Shown here one piece after another: positions 14,082 through 22,548 of a stretch of 35,178 nucleotides of DNA. The DNA comes from a virus. The translations under genes and the position numbers were made by a program. Within the stretch, counting starts at the first letter, position 1, and the number at the start of each line of letters is the position of its first letter. The stretch spans positions 1 to 35,178 of the IMG/VR virus record IMGVR_UViG_3300028595_000008. One strand, given 5' to 3'. Below the pieces are notes generated by a model that made no database searches, was not told the DNA's origin, and saw nothing but the letters and a program-made list of their open reading frames with translations.

Positions 14082-14195
14082 ATGACGAGTAACCCCTCAT
14101 ATATGAGGGGGTTACTCCTTACATTTGGAGTAGGACTCCTTACATTTGGAGTAGGACTCCTTACATTTGAGGTAAAGTATGAAGATTCCGTTTGA
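14082..14195 (+). CDS. Candidate 37-aa hydrophobic repeat peptide
   Basis: ATG 14082 is preceded by a strong GGGGGG (14071-14076) and opens a 37-codon frame to TGA 14193-14195, overlapping the next gene by 17 nt. The 21-bp tandem repeats are in frame and encode LLTFGVG heptads, giving an uninterrupted hydrophobic segment of about 20 residues (11-31) suited to a membrane helix, followed by the acidic KYEDSV. It could be a small membrane protein; it could equally be a chance reading of a repeat expansion in a leader region. Confidence 0.35.
   Translation: MTSNPSYMRGLLLTFGVGLLTFGVGLLTFEVKYEDSV
14087..14117. repeat. Near-perfect 14-bp palindrome
   Basis: GAGTAACCCCTCAT (14087-14100) pairs with the arm ending GTTACTC (14103-14117), with one bulged G. 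It would form a stable hairpin in the intergenic transcript, but only a weak T stretch follows, so termination is doubtful. Its right arm overlaps the first 21-bp tandem repeat. Confidence 0.6.
14114..14169. repeat. 21-bp tandem repeat, 2.7 copies
   Basis: Two identical 21-bp units at 14114-14134 and 14135-14155 and a partial third at 14156-14169. Each begins ACTCC and ends GGAGTAGG, so each can fold on itself (ACTCC with GGAGT). The repeat length is a multiple of three and keeps the overlapping 37-codon frame open. The last copy gives way to GAGG, the ribosome site for the gene at 14179. Confidence 0.85.
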
Positions 14196-14523
14196 AGAGA
14201 AGCACTTTGACAAACTGCCTATTGTAGGCCCGCAGCCTAAAGATGCAAAAGAAGAAAAATGGCTACGTGAAGTCATTAACATCGAGTTTCAGAATCGTGA
14301 AGAGCCTGGTCTCATGCAAAAGTTTCCGTATGGTGACACACGATGCAACATGACGCTTCAGCTGATGCACGGTGGTAACTATCGTTTACCGCGCCACGTT
14401 GTGCGGCACATCGAGTCGCGTGAGACGCCGCGCTGGGAATATCGCCCGGATGGTTCCGGATCCATGCAAAAACAAATGACCGGCACAACCGGACGTTTTC
14501 AATGCCGGCAGGTTTTTGGTTGA
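14179..14523 (+). CDS. Hypothetical head-tail region protein
   Basis: A 114-aa protein with GAGG 6 nt before ATG 14179. It contains EFQNREEPGLMQKFPYGD and MHGGNYRLPRHVVRHIESR, a pattern I associate with small proteins in podophage structural operons but cannot name. It lies between repeat-rich leader DNA and a gap holding two identical palindromes. Likely a minor virion or assembly protein. Confidence 0.6.
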   Translation: MKIPFEEKHFDKLPIVGPQPKDAKEEKWLREVINIEFQNREEPGLMQKFPYGDTRCNMTLQLMHGGNYRLPRHVVRHIESRETPRWEYRPDGSGSMQKQMTGTTGRFQCRQVFG

Positions 14524-14572
14524 TGTGCTACGTGTAGCACAGGTGTGAAAAGTATGTGCTACGTGTAGCACA
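14524..14572. repeat. Two identical 18-bp palindromes
   Basis: TGTGCTACGTGTAGCACA occurs at 14524-14541 and again at 14555-14572, each with 8-bp arms and a 2-bp centre; centre-to-centre spacing is 31 bp, about three helical turns. They fill the gap between two structural genes directly after a stop codon. They may be protein-binding sites or small RNA hairpins. The half-site TGTGCTAC also appears in the -10 region of the early promoter at 32449. Confidence 0.75.
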
Positions 14573-14583
14573 CTGGGGATGAT

Positions 14584-15714
14584 ATGGCTCAATGGGACTT
14601 AGCAGAGATACGGCAAAAGGTTCGCAACGTAAGCGGAAGGCTATCTGTCGATGAGATGTCCAACGATGAAATTGTCGAATACATCAACCGTTACGTACAG
14701 TATGAGTTTCCAGCGGAGGTTAAACTTGATCGCAATTACAGCTACTACGAGTTTAACACGGTAGCGAATCAGGCGACTTACACAGTCTCTGAGGACTACA
14801 CAAACTTTGATCCGAAAGCGTACATCGATAACATTGACTTAGCGTTTTACAGTGAACCGGACAAGTTTGAGGCGAACAATCCCTATAACATTACGCGGGT
14901 ACAGCCTTGGGCTCCGTTTTCAACAAGTATTAGTGGATTTACTAACGCCAATCCTGGCGTGATCAGTGTCGCAAGTACAACCGGACTCGTCGCAGGCAAC
15001 ACAATTACCGTAACTGGAGTTACCGAAACTGGTGGCGGAACATCCTTAAATGGGACGTACACTATTGCTTCAGTAACTTCTAATACCATTACAGTGACTA
15101 CAGATACATCGGCATACGCAACGTATAGCAGTGGTGGAATTGTATCTCTAAATATTACAGGTTATAGCACGACTTTAACAGGTATTCCGATTAGATCTGG
15201 AACCGTTATCGTAGAGGATGGTGTTGAGGTCTTTACGGACAATGGAAGTGGCACGCTGACTGGTGACCAAGGTGGTACGGGATCCATAAACTACCTAACG
15301 GGGGTTTTAAGCGTAACTTTCAACACAGCGCCTGTCACTGGTGTGGATATCAATGTCAGCTACGAGCAGTACCAAGCTGGCCGCCCAAGGGCGGTTTTGT
15401 TGTTTAACAACCAGTTTGAGTTGTATCCCATACCAGACAAAGTCTATCGATTTCGCTGTAAAGGGTGGAGCATACAGACGGTTACATCGACAGCGGGAGT
15501 TCTTGCTAGTTCTTTCTCCAATCCTAGCGATAGACCTTTGAAGGATCAATGGGGGCCAGCTATTGCTTACGGAGCTGCACGACGTATCCATAGCGACTAC
15601 GGCGAGATGGACGCTTATGCAGAGGTCACCGCGCTCTACAAAGAACAAATCAACTATGTGCTGAAGCGCACACATAACCAGCTGCTGGTCTCACGATCGC
15701 AGCCGATGTTTTGA
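14584..15714 (+). CDS. Head-tail connector-like protein with an inserted beta-domain
   Basis: A 376-aa protein. The N terminus (LAEIRQKVRNVSGR, DEIVEYINRYVQYEFPAEV, residues 7-46) and the C terminus (LKDQWGPAIAYGAARRIHSDYGEMDAYAEV and following helix) match the helical pattern of phage head-tail adaptor or tail-tube A-like proteins. In between lie an FCCH-like beta-domain (residues 115-190) and a further beta-domain with GTVIVEDGVEVFTDNGSG. Such proteins dock under the portal ring. The insertions make it much longer than a plain adaptor. Confidence 0.65.
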   Translation: MAQWDLAEIRQKVRNVSGRLSVDEMSNDEIVEYINRYVQYEFPAEVKLDRNYSYYEFNTVANQATYTVSEDYTNFDPKAYIDNIDLAFYSEPDKFEANNPYNITRVQPWAPFSTSISGFTNANPGVISVASTTGLVAGNTITVTGVTETGGGTSLNGTYTIASVTSNTITVTTDTSAYATYSSGGIVSLNITGYSTTLTGIPIRSGTVIVEDGVEVFTDNGSGTLTGDQGGTGSINYLTGVLSVTFNTAPVTGVDINVSYEQYQAGRPRAVLLFNNQFELYPIPDKVYRFRCKGWSIQTVTSTAGVLASSFSNPSDRPLKDQWGPAIAYGAARRIHSDYGEMDAYAEVTALYKEQINYVLKRTHNQLLVSRSQPMF

Positions 15715-15723
15715 GGGTAATCC

Positions 15724-16356
15724 ATGTCATTCGATGCAAGTAAACCGGCGAACGATGAAAAAATACGGAATTTGGGCACAGTCATACGCGCCAACTGGCT
15801 AGCCATTCAACAAGCGGACAGCACATTTCAGCCTTGGGCTGTCAATTTTGTCGATCGCAGTACAATTGTAGGAAGTAACACGCCCACAGCTATCACTGAT
15901 GTTGGTCAGGTGTATGCGCGTAACGACGGCAGTGAAACAGAGCTGTTTTGGCAGGATGATCAATCCAACGAGTTGCAGCTGACGACACAGGGTGAAATTG
16001 GTACAGCGGGCGCAAGTGGCACACGTTACCGATTCAGGGACTTCACCTATGACGGGACATTTCGTTATAGCTATGATGTGCTACCGACAGCGTGGGCTAA
16101 CATAGACAGCCTAGGAAATATTAACTCTCAGTTTAACGTCGCCTCTTGTGTTTTAAGTGGAACAGGTAATTATACGATTACGTTCGACACAGCCATGAAT
16201 GATGCAAATTATGTCGCATTAGGCACTGTTGTTGGTAATTCCGGGATAGCCGTGATCTCTGCACAAAGCACAACACAAGTTGTCATCACGACATATACTG
16301 CAGGCGGGAGTGCACAAATACGCAACTTTAATCTCTTGGTTGTTGGGGGAAGATAG
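15724..16356 (+). CDS. Tail structural protein, beta-rich
   Basis: A 210-aa protein that starts MSFDASKPANDEKI, a common opening for phage tail proteins of the type DATKPADN, followed by an all-beta Gly/Thr/Ser-rich body ending IRNFNLLVVGGR. GAGGG lies 8 nt upstream of ATG 15724. The stop TAG overlaps the GTG start of the next gene. Probably a tail fibre or tail-appendage component; not more precisely assignable. Confidence 0.6.
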   Translation: MSFDASKPANDEKIRNLGTVIRANWLAIQQADSTFQPWAVNFVDRSTIVGSNTPTAITDVGQVYARNDGSETELFWQDDQSNELQLTTQGEIGTAGASGTRYRFRDFTYDGTFRYSYDVLPTAWANIDSLGNINSQFNVASCVLSGTGNYTITFDTAMNDANYVALGTVVGNSGIAVISAQSTTQVVITTYTAGGSAQIRNFNLLVVGGR

Positions 16357-18518
16357 TGCAATATCAGCCTTATCTAATCGCTCCATTTAAGACTGGCTTG
16401 GAACTTGACACCGAGCCTTGGATGCTTCCGGCTGATGCGTTTAGCACAATCAACAATGCTCACGTTCATCATGGTGTCATCGAAAAACGAAGCGGTAGCA
16501 CTAAAATTGACGATTTTCCAGAAACGAATACTAACCTAGCGATTAGCAACATTTCGGCTGCTAACCCCGCGGTGGTGACCGTGACAAGTACAGCGGATAT
16601 TAGTGACGGGGATACGGTACGCATTATTGATGTCACGGGCACAATGTCCAGTCTCAATAACGGTACCTATACCGTGGCAAATAAAACAGCCACGACATTT
16701 GAGTTAGACGGAACAAATACAGTTGGGCTGACCTATACAAGCGGCGGTCAAGTGGTGTTCTTTCCTGGTGAAAGAATCATGGGAATCTTCAACTACATTG
16801 CGAGTGATGGCACAAAGGAAACGCTTGCTTTCACTCAAACCAATGTCGCCCGCTTTGACGGAACCTTAGAAATGTTCATTCCAATGGGTGATGCCACTGC
16901 TGGATATGTTGACGTGATGGCAGGCACGACCACGGACTATGTACACGCAGCAAATTGGGCAAGCGCAGCAAGTAGCACAGCAGCGCCTCTCTACCGGCTC
17001 TATTTTTGTAACGGGCGTGCCTATAATGCTGGACCGCCTGTTGTGGATGGCATTCGCTATTATGATGCTTCCTCAGATAATACAGTTGCCTTTCGACCGC
17101 CCTTAAGTGCAACCCGTTTTCTTGACGGCGCGACGTTTTTGTTCGTGCTCAACAATCGCTTGCTTGCTTTAAGCACGATCGAAACTGACACAGGCCCTGT
17201 CACTACAAGCTACCCTCAACGCGCTCGATGGTGTCGACCTGGTGTACCTGGAACGCCTGGGGGCTTTGGTAATGAGTGGTATGATACTGTCGCTGGGCGT
17301 GGTGGTTACGCCGATGCTCCTACTGGCGATCATATCGTTAGTGCTCAGCAAATCGAAAATCAAATAGTCGTGATGTTTACTAATTCAATTTGGACTCTAA
17401 GACCGACTCCAGACCCCGCTCGACCCTTCGTGTGGGAGCGAATTAATAGCATCAAAGCATGCAAAGGGCGATTTTCTAGCATTGCGTATGACCGCACGGT
17501 GGTCAGCATTGGTGACAGGGGCATTGTCAGTACTGACCTGAGTGAGACGCGGCGAGTGGACGAGCGCATTGAGACCTTTGCTCAAGAAGAGGTCAATAAC
17601 GCTGAGTTTGATAAGACCTACATGCAGCGTAATTTTTCGAATCGTCGCATGTGGATGTTGTACGCTAGTGAAGATAGCACAGAGGCAGACGCAGCGCTAA
17701 TTTTTGATGAAGAAAGCGCGGCGTATAGCACGTACACCATTGCGATGAACGTTCTAGGTCACATTCAATTTACGCAGGATGAGGCATTAGACGATTTTGA
17801 TGAAGACGCAAGCATCGATCAGGAGGGCGACAACACCTTACGCAGCTACTTTCAGGATAACGGTGAATCGTTTGCGGGAGGGGATCGATTAGGAGTTATT
17901 CACTTACTTGATGACACTAACACGGATAACGGCACAGACTACCAAATGGAGCTAGAAAGTGCCGCGTGGAACCCTTTCGCAAAGCAAGGCAGTCGCGCCC
18001 AAATGGGCTATGTCGATCTGTTTGTAGACGTCAGCGAAAGCGCGTACCTCAATGTCGAGTTCTATAAAGACAATCAAAACAGCCCCTATCGCAGCTCTAG
18101 AATTAGCCTATTGCCAGATGTGAGAGAACTAGCGCCTGTCACGCAAATCAACATCAAGGCAACACCATCCAATGGAGTCGAAGTCATGGCTCCAGATCAT
18201 GGCTTAGCGACTAATGATGAAGTGTACATTTACGGTGTCGAAGGCATGACATCGATTAATGGGGGACCATGGACCATTACTGTGGTAGACAAAGACCAGT
18301 TTGATATTGCCGTCGATGCGACCAACTTCAATGCGTATACGACAAATGGAATCGTTGCAGAGCGCAGCAGCTACGCAACGAAGGTGTGGAAACGCGTCTA
18401 CGCGGGCGGTGTCGGCTATCAGCACTACGTAAATGTGACCAGTGAGAGCGATGATAGTGGCATACGAATACATGCCTTTACCCCGTGGTTTCGCTCACGC
18501 GGGAGGCGCATGACATGA
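16356..18518 (+). CDS. Tail-tube or DNA-stabilisation protein, beta-propeller-like
   Basis: A 720-aa protein with GTG start at 16356 (GGGGGA upstream). The start PFKTGLELDTEPWMLPADAFSTINNAHV and VIEKRSGS resemble tail-nozzle or packaged-DNA stabilisation proteins that close the portal channel. Residues 62-136 and the segment at 18147-18366 near the C terminus are two copies of the FCCH-like beta-domain. The middle has repeated WxxP and GD motifs typical of a propeller. The gene position after the connector supports a tail-tube role. Family call is by pattern and synteny. Confidence 0.65.
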   Translation: MQYQPYLIAPFKTGLELDTEPWMLPADAFSTINNAHVHHGVIEKRSGSTKIDDFPETNTNLAISNISAANPAVVTVTSTADISDGDTVRIIDVTGTMSSLNNGTYTVANKTATTFELDGTNTVGLTYTSGGQVVFFPGERIMGIFNYIASDGTKETLAFTQTNVARFDGTLEMFIPMGDATAGYVDVMAGTTTDYVHAANWASAASSTAAPLYRLYFCNGRAYNAGPPVVDGIRYYDASSDNTVAFRPPLSATRFLDGATFLFVLNNRLLALSTIETDTGPVTTSYPQRARWCRPGVPGTPGGFGNEWYDTVAGRGGYADAPTGDHIVSAQQIENQIVVMFTNSIWTLRPTPDPARPFVWERINSIKACKGRFSSIAYDRTVVSIGDRGIVSTDLSETRRVDERIETFAQEEVNNAEFDKTYMQRNFSNRRMWMLYASEDSTEADAALIFDEESAAYSTYTIAMNVLGHIQFTQDEALDDFDEDASIDQEGDNTLRSYFQDNGESFAGGDRLGVIHLLDDTNTDNGTDYQMELESAAWNPFAKQGSRAQMGYVDLFVDVSESAYLNVEFYKDNQNSPYRSSRISLLPDVRELAPVTQINIKATPSNGVEVMAPDHGLATNDEVYIYGVEGMTSINGGPWTITVVDKDQFDIAVDATNFNAYTTNGIVAERSSYATKVWKRVYAGGVGYQHYVNVTSESDDSGIRIHAFTPWFRSRGRRMT

Positions 18519-19072
18519 TTCCGTCGCAGATTGTCCTTCCCTATCATGAATTCGACATCCAAGATCGCAAGTTGGCGGCTTACATCAAAGAGCTGATCGT
18601 ACAACTAGAGCGTGCCTATGAAACTACAGCGCGCAACGTCAACGGTGACATACGCAGTGATCAAAGCACGCAAACACCCGCTTTCACGCCAACGATCCGA
18701 TCCAGCAACAACGATCAAGGCACGATCACCTACACGCATCAAACTGGCTGGGTTTTTAGGCAGGGTTTGCTTGTCGATGTCTGGTTTGATGTGCAGTGGA
18801 GTGCAGCAAGTGGAACACCCACGGGAAATTTGATCTTAGATTTGCCTTACGAAGTGGCAAACAGTAGTAACAAGCCATTTGTAGGCACGTGCCAAGCAAG
18901 TAACATCACTTTCACCAATGACTATGCCGTGTGTAACGCTACACCCGATACACGCGAGTTAACATTTTGGGATTGTGCTAGTGCAACAGCGACTGCACAA
19001 ATAGCCTTTGATTCATCAGGACAGGTAATAGGCCATGTCAGATACATTGGAAAAGCTGAAGAAACAACCTGA
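18515..19072 (+). CDS. Tail appendage or fibre-like protein
   Basis: A 185-aa protein; ATG 18515 overlaps the previous stop as ATGA with GGAGG 8 nt upstream. An N-terminal helix (RKLAAYIKELIVQLERAYETTARNV region, residues 16-35) is followed by an all-beta domain with TPTIRSSNNDQGTITYTHQTG and a C-terminal jelly-roll-like sequence. Likely a trimeric short appendage attached to the tail. Its 3' end overlaps the acetyltransferase-like gene by 38 nt. Confidence 0.6.
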   Translation: MIPSQIVLPYHEFDIQDRKLAAYIKELIVQLERAYETTARNVNGDIRSDQSTQTPAFTPTIRSSNNDQGTITYTHQTGWVFRQGLLVDVWFDVQWSAASGTPTGNLILDLPYEVANSSNKPFVGTCQASNITFTNDYAVCNATPDTRELTFWDCASATATAQIAFDSSGQVIGHVRYIGKAEETT

Positions 19073-19598
19073 CTTCGAGTCTTTGCGATTTATGCGGGTA
19101 TTTACGCCCGATCACATCCCGAAGCATCTCGTAAAACAGGTGAAATACCGTGATTGGAGCGTCGATGAGTGGTATGCCTATCAACGTTCAATATGTACGG
19201 AAACGGTAAATGGAAAGTTAAACATCAATCCTCTGAACCATCTGTATGTCATCGCCAATAAAGACAACGAAGTCGTTGGCTATTTTTGGGCAGAAATTAG
19301 TGTGCTAGAACAGTCATTGGTCATTCAAACCTTCTCCATGAATCAAGATTATTGGTGTCGTGGTAAAGCGGTGAGATTACTTGAAGAACACGCCAAAAAA
19401 ATTAAAGAAGAGGTTAACCTGAGAAAAATTTATTGGGTGACCAACTACCCAAAAACTTTCGAACGGTATGGCTTCAAAGTGAGTAAAAACGTGCTTATGG
19501 AGTACGTAGGAGAAACAGAGAATGGGAAAGACATTCATGGGGGGGAGCTCAGTCAAGAATGTGCAGACGATGCTTCCTCAGCAGCAGCAGTTCCTTGA
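19035..19598 (+). CDS. GNAT acetyltransferase-like protein
   Basis: A 187-aa protein. The segment HLYVIANKDNEVVGYFWAEI followed by YWCRGKAVRLLEEHAKKIK and KIYWVTNYPKTFERYGFKVSK has the beta4-alpha3-beta5 order of a GNAT fold, with the position normally holding R-G-x-G-x-A reading C-R-G-K-A. GNAT-like proteins are common among virion genes in podophages, with unknown targets. The last 77 nt are shared in a different frame with the following gene, and the C-terminal tail encoded there is low in structure. Confidence 0.65.
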   Translation: MSDTLEKLKKQPDFESLRFMRVFTPDHIPKHLVKQVKYRDWSVDEWYAYQRSICTETVNGKLNINPLNHLYVIANKDNEVVGYFWAEISVLEQSLVIQTFSMNQDYWCRGKAVRLLEEHAKKIKEEVNLRKIYWVTNYPKTFERYGFKVSKNVLMEYVGETENGKDIHGGELSQECADDASSAAAVP

Positions 19599-20010
19599 AA
19601 ACGTTTTTGGACAAACGCAACAACAGGCTCCTCAAGCATTGTTAGAGGCGTTGGGTGGGCAAGGCCCCTTAGAAGAAAACGTGGCCTTTCAGCAGCAATA
19701 TGTTGATCCAGCAATGCTAGCGTTCGAGCGAAGTATCTTACCGGCAATTGAGAGTAGTGCAGCGTTTTCCGGTGCCTCTAGCAGTAGTGCACTCAATCAA
19801 GCACTTGCTCAGGCAGCACAAGACACCATGACGATGCTAGGCGGACAGTACGGACAGATGCAAAACCAGCGACAAATGCAGGCTCTAGGTCTTCTCGGTC
19901 AGTTAACAGGGCAAAAAGCGTTTGAACCTGTGGTGCAACAACGATCCGGAATATTGGGACCATTAATCAATGCTGGCGCTAAAGTTGGTGCAGCGTACCT
20001 TGGAGGTTAA
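19522..20010 (+). CDS. Putative internal virion (ejection) protein
   Basis: A 162-aa Gln/Ala/Leu-rich helical protein with MLPQQQQFLENVF near the start and a Gly-containing hydrophobic tail, LINAGAKVGAAYLGG. Small Gln-rich proteins of this type precede larger ejection proteins in P22- and N4-gp56-type podophages. It is followed 2 nt later by another of the set. GGAG lies 9 nt before ATG 19522. It overlaps the acetyltransferase-like gene by 77 nt. Confidence 0.6.
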   Translation: MGKTFMGGSSVKNVQTMLPQQQQFLENVFGQTQQQAPQALLEALGGQGPLEENVAFQQQYVDPAMLAFERSILPAIESSAAFSGASSSSALNQALAQAAQDTMTMLGGQYGQMQNQRQMQALGLLGQLTGQKAFEPVVQQRSGILGPLINAGAKVGAAYLGG

Positions 20011-20012
20011 GC

Positions 20013-21182
20013 ATGGCCTTAACAGTCTTACCAGATCCTAGTGGATTAGGTCAGGGCATTAGCGATATCGGTGGAGCCCTAGCGAGTGTACTGCAAAGTC
20101 AGCAACAAAAACAAAAGCGCCTTGATCTTGCAGAATTGTTGAAAAACACAGATTTGACACAGCAAAAGGCGGGCCAAGGATTTCTGGAACGAGCTCTTTC
20201 TCAAAATATACCGCCTGAAATGGCAGTTGGTGTGTTGCAGCAAGCGTTAGCTATGCCACAAGGCGGTGTCGCCATTCCGGAGCAATCCGGCCAAATGAGC
20301 GATTTATTGCAAAAACTTGGATTAGATGCTGACTATGCGGATGCATACTCTGATCTGTATTTTAGAGTTCCACAGGGAGCGCAAACAGCGTTAACCAAAA
20401 ACATAGGTGAAGAGATTGAACGTGCACGCGGCAGGCGTGGCGGACAAGAGGATATTCAGGATGACGCTGTTTTTCCCGTAATTAATCCATTCGAAGGCAT
20501 GACGTCAAAAGAAGCGGCACAGTTTCGTTTGCAATATCGCAAAGAAAATGAGCCAATTCGAAAAGAAGCCAATCAAAAGCTAAAGGCTTTGTCGTTAGAG
20601 CAACGTAGTATTGACCAGCTTAAGCGTATCAACGAGAAAGGAACGTTACCTGAAGGGTTAGGAAGGCTCAACGTCAATTTTTCGACTGGTGAGTTGCGTA
20701 TTCCATTTGCCGCCAACCCTGACACACAGCTTTTTGTAAAAACAATTCAGGATTTTACCACAAAAGCAAAAGATACCTTTGGTGCTCGAGTCACCAACTT
20801 CGAACTTGGTCAGTTTCTGAAAAGACTACCAACATTAGCCAACACAGCAGATGGCCGACGCGCTATTATTGAACAAATGCAAGCCCTAAATGATTTGAAT
20901 CGAGTACAAAACAAAGCTTTACGTGACGTCTATGCACATTATGGGTCTGGCAACATCACACCAGAACAAGCGGAAACTATCGCTGAGCAAATGATTCAAG
21001 AAGAAACAGCGCAGATTGTGACACGTCTAGAACAAGCTTCGCTAGCGCCGCAACTCAACGCGGCTATTCAAAATGTACGGCCCGGTTTTGTCATTGTGAT
21101 TAAAGATGGGCAAATCAAACAGGTGCCACAGGAAAACTTAGAACGCGCTCAACAGTTAGGGTGGACTGCATATGAACAATAA
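20013..21182 (+). CDS. Putative internal virion (ejection) protein
   Basis: A 389-aa, mostly helical, Gln-rich protein with GGAGG 6 nt upstream of ATG 20013. The N terminus ALASVLQSQQQKQKRLDLAE, the long central coiled segment around residues 170-330 and lack of signal sequences fit a protein stored in the capsid and injected with the DNA. It overlaps the following gene by 11 nt. Role inferred from position and composition. Confidence 0.6.
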   Translation: MALTVLPDPSGLGQGISDIGGALASVLQSQQQKQKRLDLAELLKNTDLTQQKAGQGFLERALSQNIPPEMAVGVLQQALAMPQGGVAIPEQSGQMSDLLQKLGLDADYADAYSDLYFRVPQGAQTALTKNIGEEIERARGRRGGQEDIQDDAVFPVINPFEGMTSKEAAQFRLQYRKENEPIRKEANQKLKALSLEQRSIDQLKRINEKGTLPEGLGRLNVNFSTGELRIPFAANPDTQLFVKTIQDFTTKAKDTFGARVTNFELGQFLKRLPTLANTADGRRAIIEQMQALNDLNRVQNKALRDVYAHYGSGNITPEQAETIAEQMIQEETAQIVTRLEQASLAPQLNAAIQNVRPGFVIVIKDGQIKQVPQENLERAQQLGWTAYEQ

Positions 21183-22536
21183 CGATGCGCTAGGTTTTAC
21201 TGAAGCTGATCTAGGTATGTTAGAAATCGAACAACCTGGAGTTGATGGCCCAAGTGATGATACTTTGCTACGGAAAGCTGGAATGGTTGCAAGTCGTGGG
21301 GCTGAAGCATTGGCAGGCTTGCCTGGAGATATTCAGCAGCTATTAGAGTCTGCTAGTAGCGGACTGATACAATATGCAACGGGAGTTGATGTTAGTCCAG
21401 CTTTTGAGCAAGCACAACTCGTCGGTGGACGGTTTCCGACAAGTGCCGACATACGTGAAACAGTCGGTGAAGCGACTAACTATGCGTTAGAACCACGTTC
21501 AGAAATGCAAGAGCTAGCCGGCAACATTGCTGGAGACTTTGCGACACTGGCTATTCCGGTGAAAGGAAAAATACCTTTTGCGAGAGCGCTAGCAACAAGC
21601 ATTGTCGGCAACGTTGGTTCTCAAGCTGCAAAAGATCTTGGTTTTGAAGAGGGCGGACAAGCGGCAACCAAAATTGGCCTTATGATTATGGCGGGAATGC
21701 TAGGCAAAGGACGTGGCGTTAAGGCATATACTAACAATCTCTATAAACAGGCTGAAAGTGCTGTGGAACAGGGTGCGACTGTTTCTAGTCGTGGCATTGA
21801 GCGCAATATTCTAAAATTAGAAGATATGCTTAGTAAAGGAATTGACACGCCAAGTAAAACCGCCGTTCGTAAAGTCATGACTGACATGAGCCAAAAAATA
21901 AAAGACGGCGAAGTACTCGTTGAAGATCTCATGGCCTTCAATCGTGATATCAATGAAATTGCTGGCGATCCCGCATTATTAGAGCGTGGCAGAAAGTTCT
22001 TCAATACCTTGCGTGGTGATGTCAAAAAAGGACTAGAAGAATACGGCAAAACGAATGCCGATTTCATGAAGTATTACAGCGATGCCAATCAAGCATTTGC
22101 CGGTCTCAAATACGGTGACAAAATTAAAAGTTTCGTGCGTGGAGCTGTACGCTCTGATAAGTTCCCTTATGCTATGGTAGCTCTAGGTTATGAGAGCGCC
22201 ATTTACCCTACAGCAGCATTAAAAAGTGCAGCAGGTCTGGCTGGTGCAGGTGCTGCTGTTTATGGAGCGGAAGTTGTACGCAGAGTAGCAACCAACCCCG
22301 CCTTGCGTAAGCACTATTTAGGCGTTGTTAATGCGAGCCTAAAGGGAAATCGTCAAGCGCTACTAAGAAACATGAATTTGCTCGATAGAGCTTTAAAAAA
22401 ATCGATCGATGAGGAACCGTTAGAGGTGCTTGAGGTTGAGGAATCAGAACAGCGTGTGCAACCAGTAGCACAAGAAAATTCGCAACCTGAAGATCGAAGT
22501 ATTTTAGGGCGTTTGTTTCGCCCAATCATTGCATAG
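21172..22536 (+). CDS. Putative internal virion (ejection) protein with membrane segments
   Basis: A 454-aa protein. The first half contains Gly/Ala-rich hydrophobic stretches (GRFPTSADIRET to AGDFATLAIPVK and IGLMIMAGMLGKG), then helical repeats, then a hydrophobic segment LKSAAGLAGAGAAVYGAEVV near residues 343-363. Hydrophobic ejection proteins can form a channel through the host envelope. No lytic transglycosylase motif was seen. It is the last of the three-gene set. GAGGAGA upstream of 22549 lies just after its stop. Confidence 0.6.
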   Translation: MNNNDALGFTEADLGMLEIEQPGVDGPSDDTLLRKAGMVASRGAEALAGLPGDIQQLLESASSGLIQYATGVDVSPAFEQAQLVGGRFPTSADIRETVGEATNYALEPRSEMQELAGNIAGDFATLAIPVKGKIPFARALATSIVGNVGSQAAKDLGFEEGGQAATKIGLMIMAGMLGKGRGVKAYTNNLYKQAESAVEQGATVSSRGIERNILKLEDMLSKGIDTPSKTAVRKVMTDMSQKIKDGEVLVEDLMAFNRDINEIAGDPALLERGRKFFNTLRGDVKKGLEEYGKTNADFMKYYSDANQAFAGLKYGDKIKSFVRGAVRSDKFPYAMVALGYESAIYPTAALKSAAGLAGAGAAVYGAEVVRRVATNPALRKHYLGVVNASLKGNRQALLRNMNLLDRALKKSIDEEPLEVLEVEESEQRVQPVAQENSQPEDRSILGRLFRPIIA

Positions 22537-22548
22537 AGGAGACAAACT

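Noticed and set aside
14087-14169. CRISPR-like array from the repeats after 14087
   Set aside because: Direct tandem repeats without spacers; only 21-bp units, and no cas genes.
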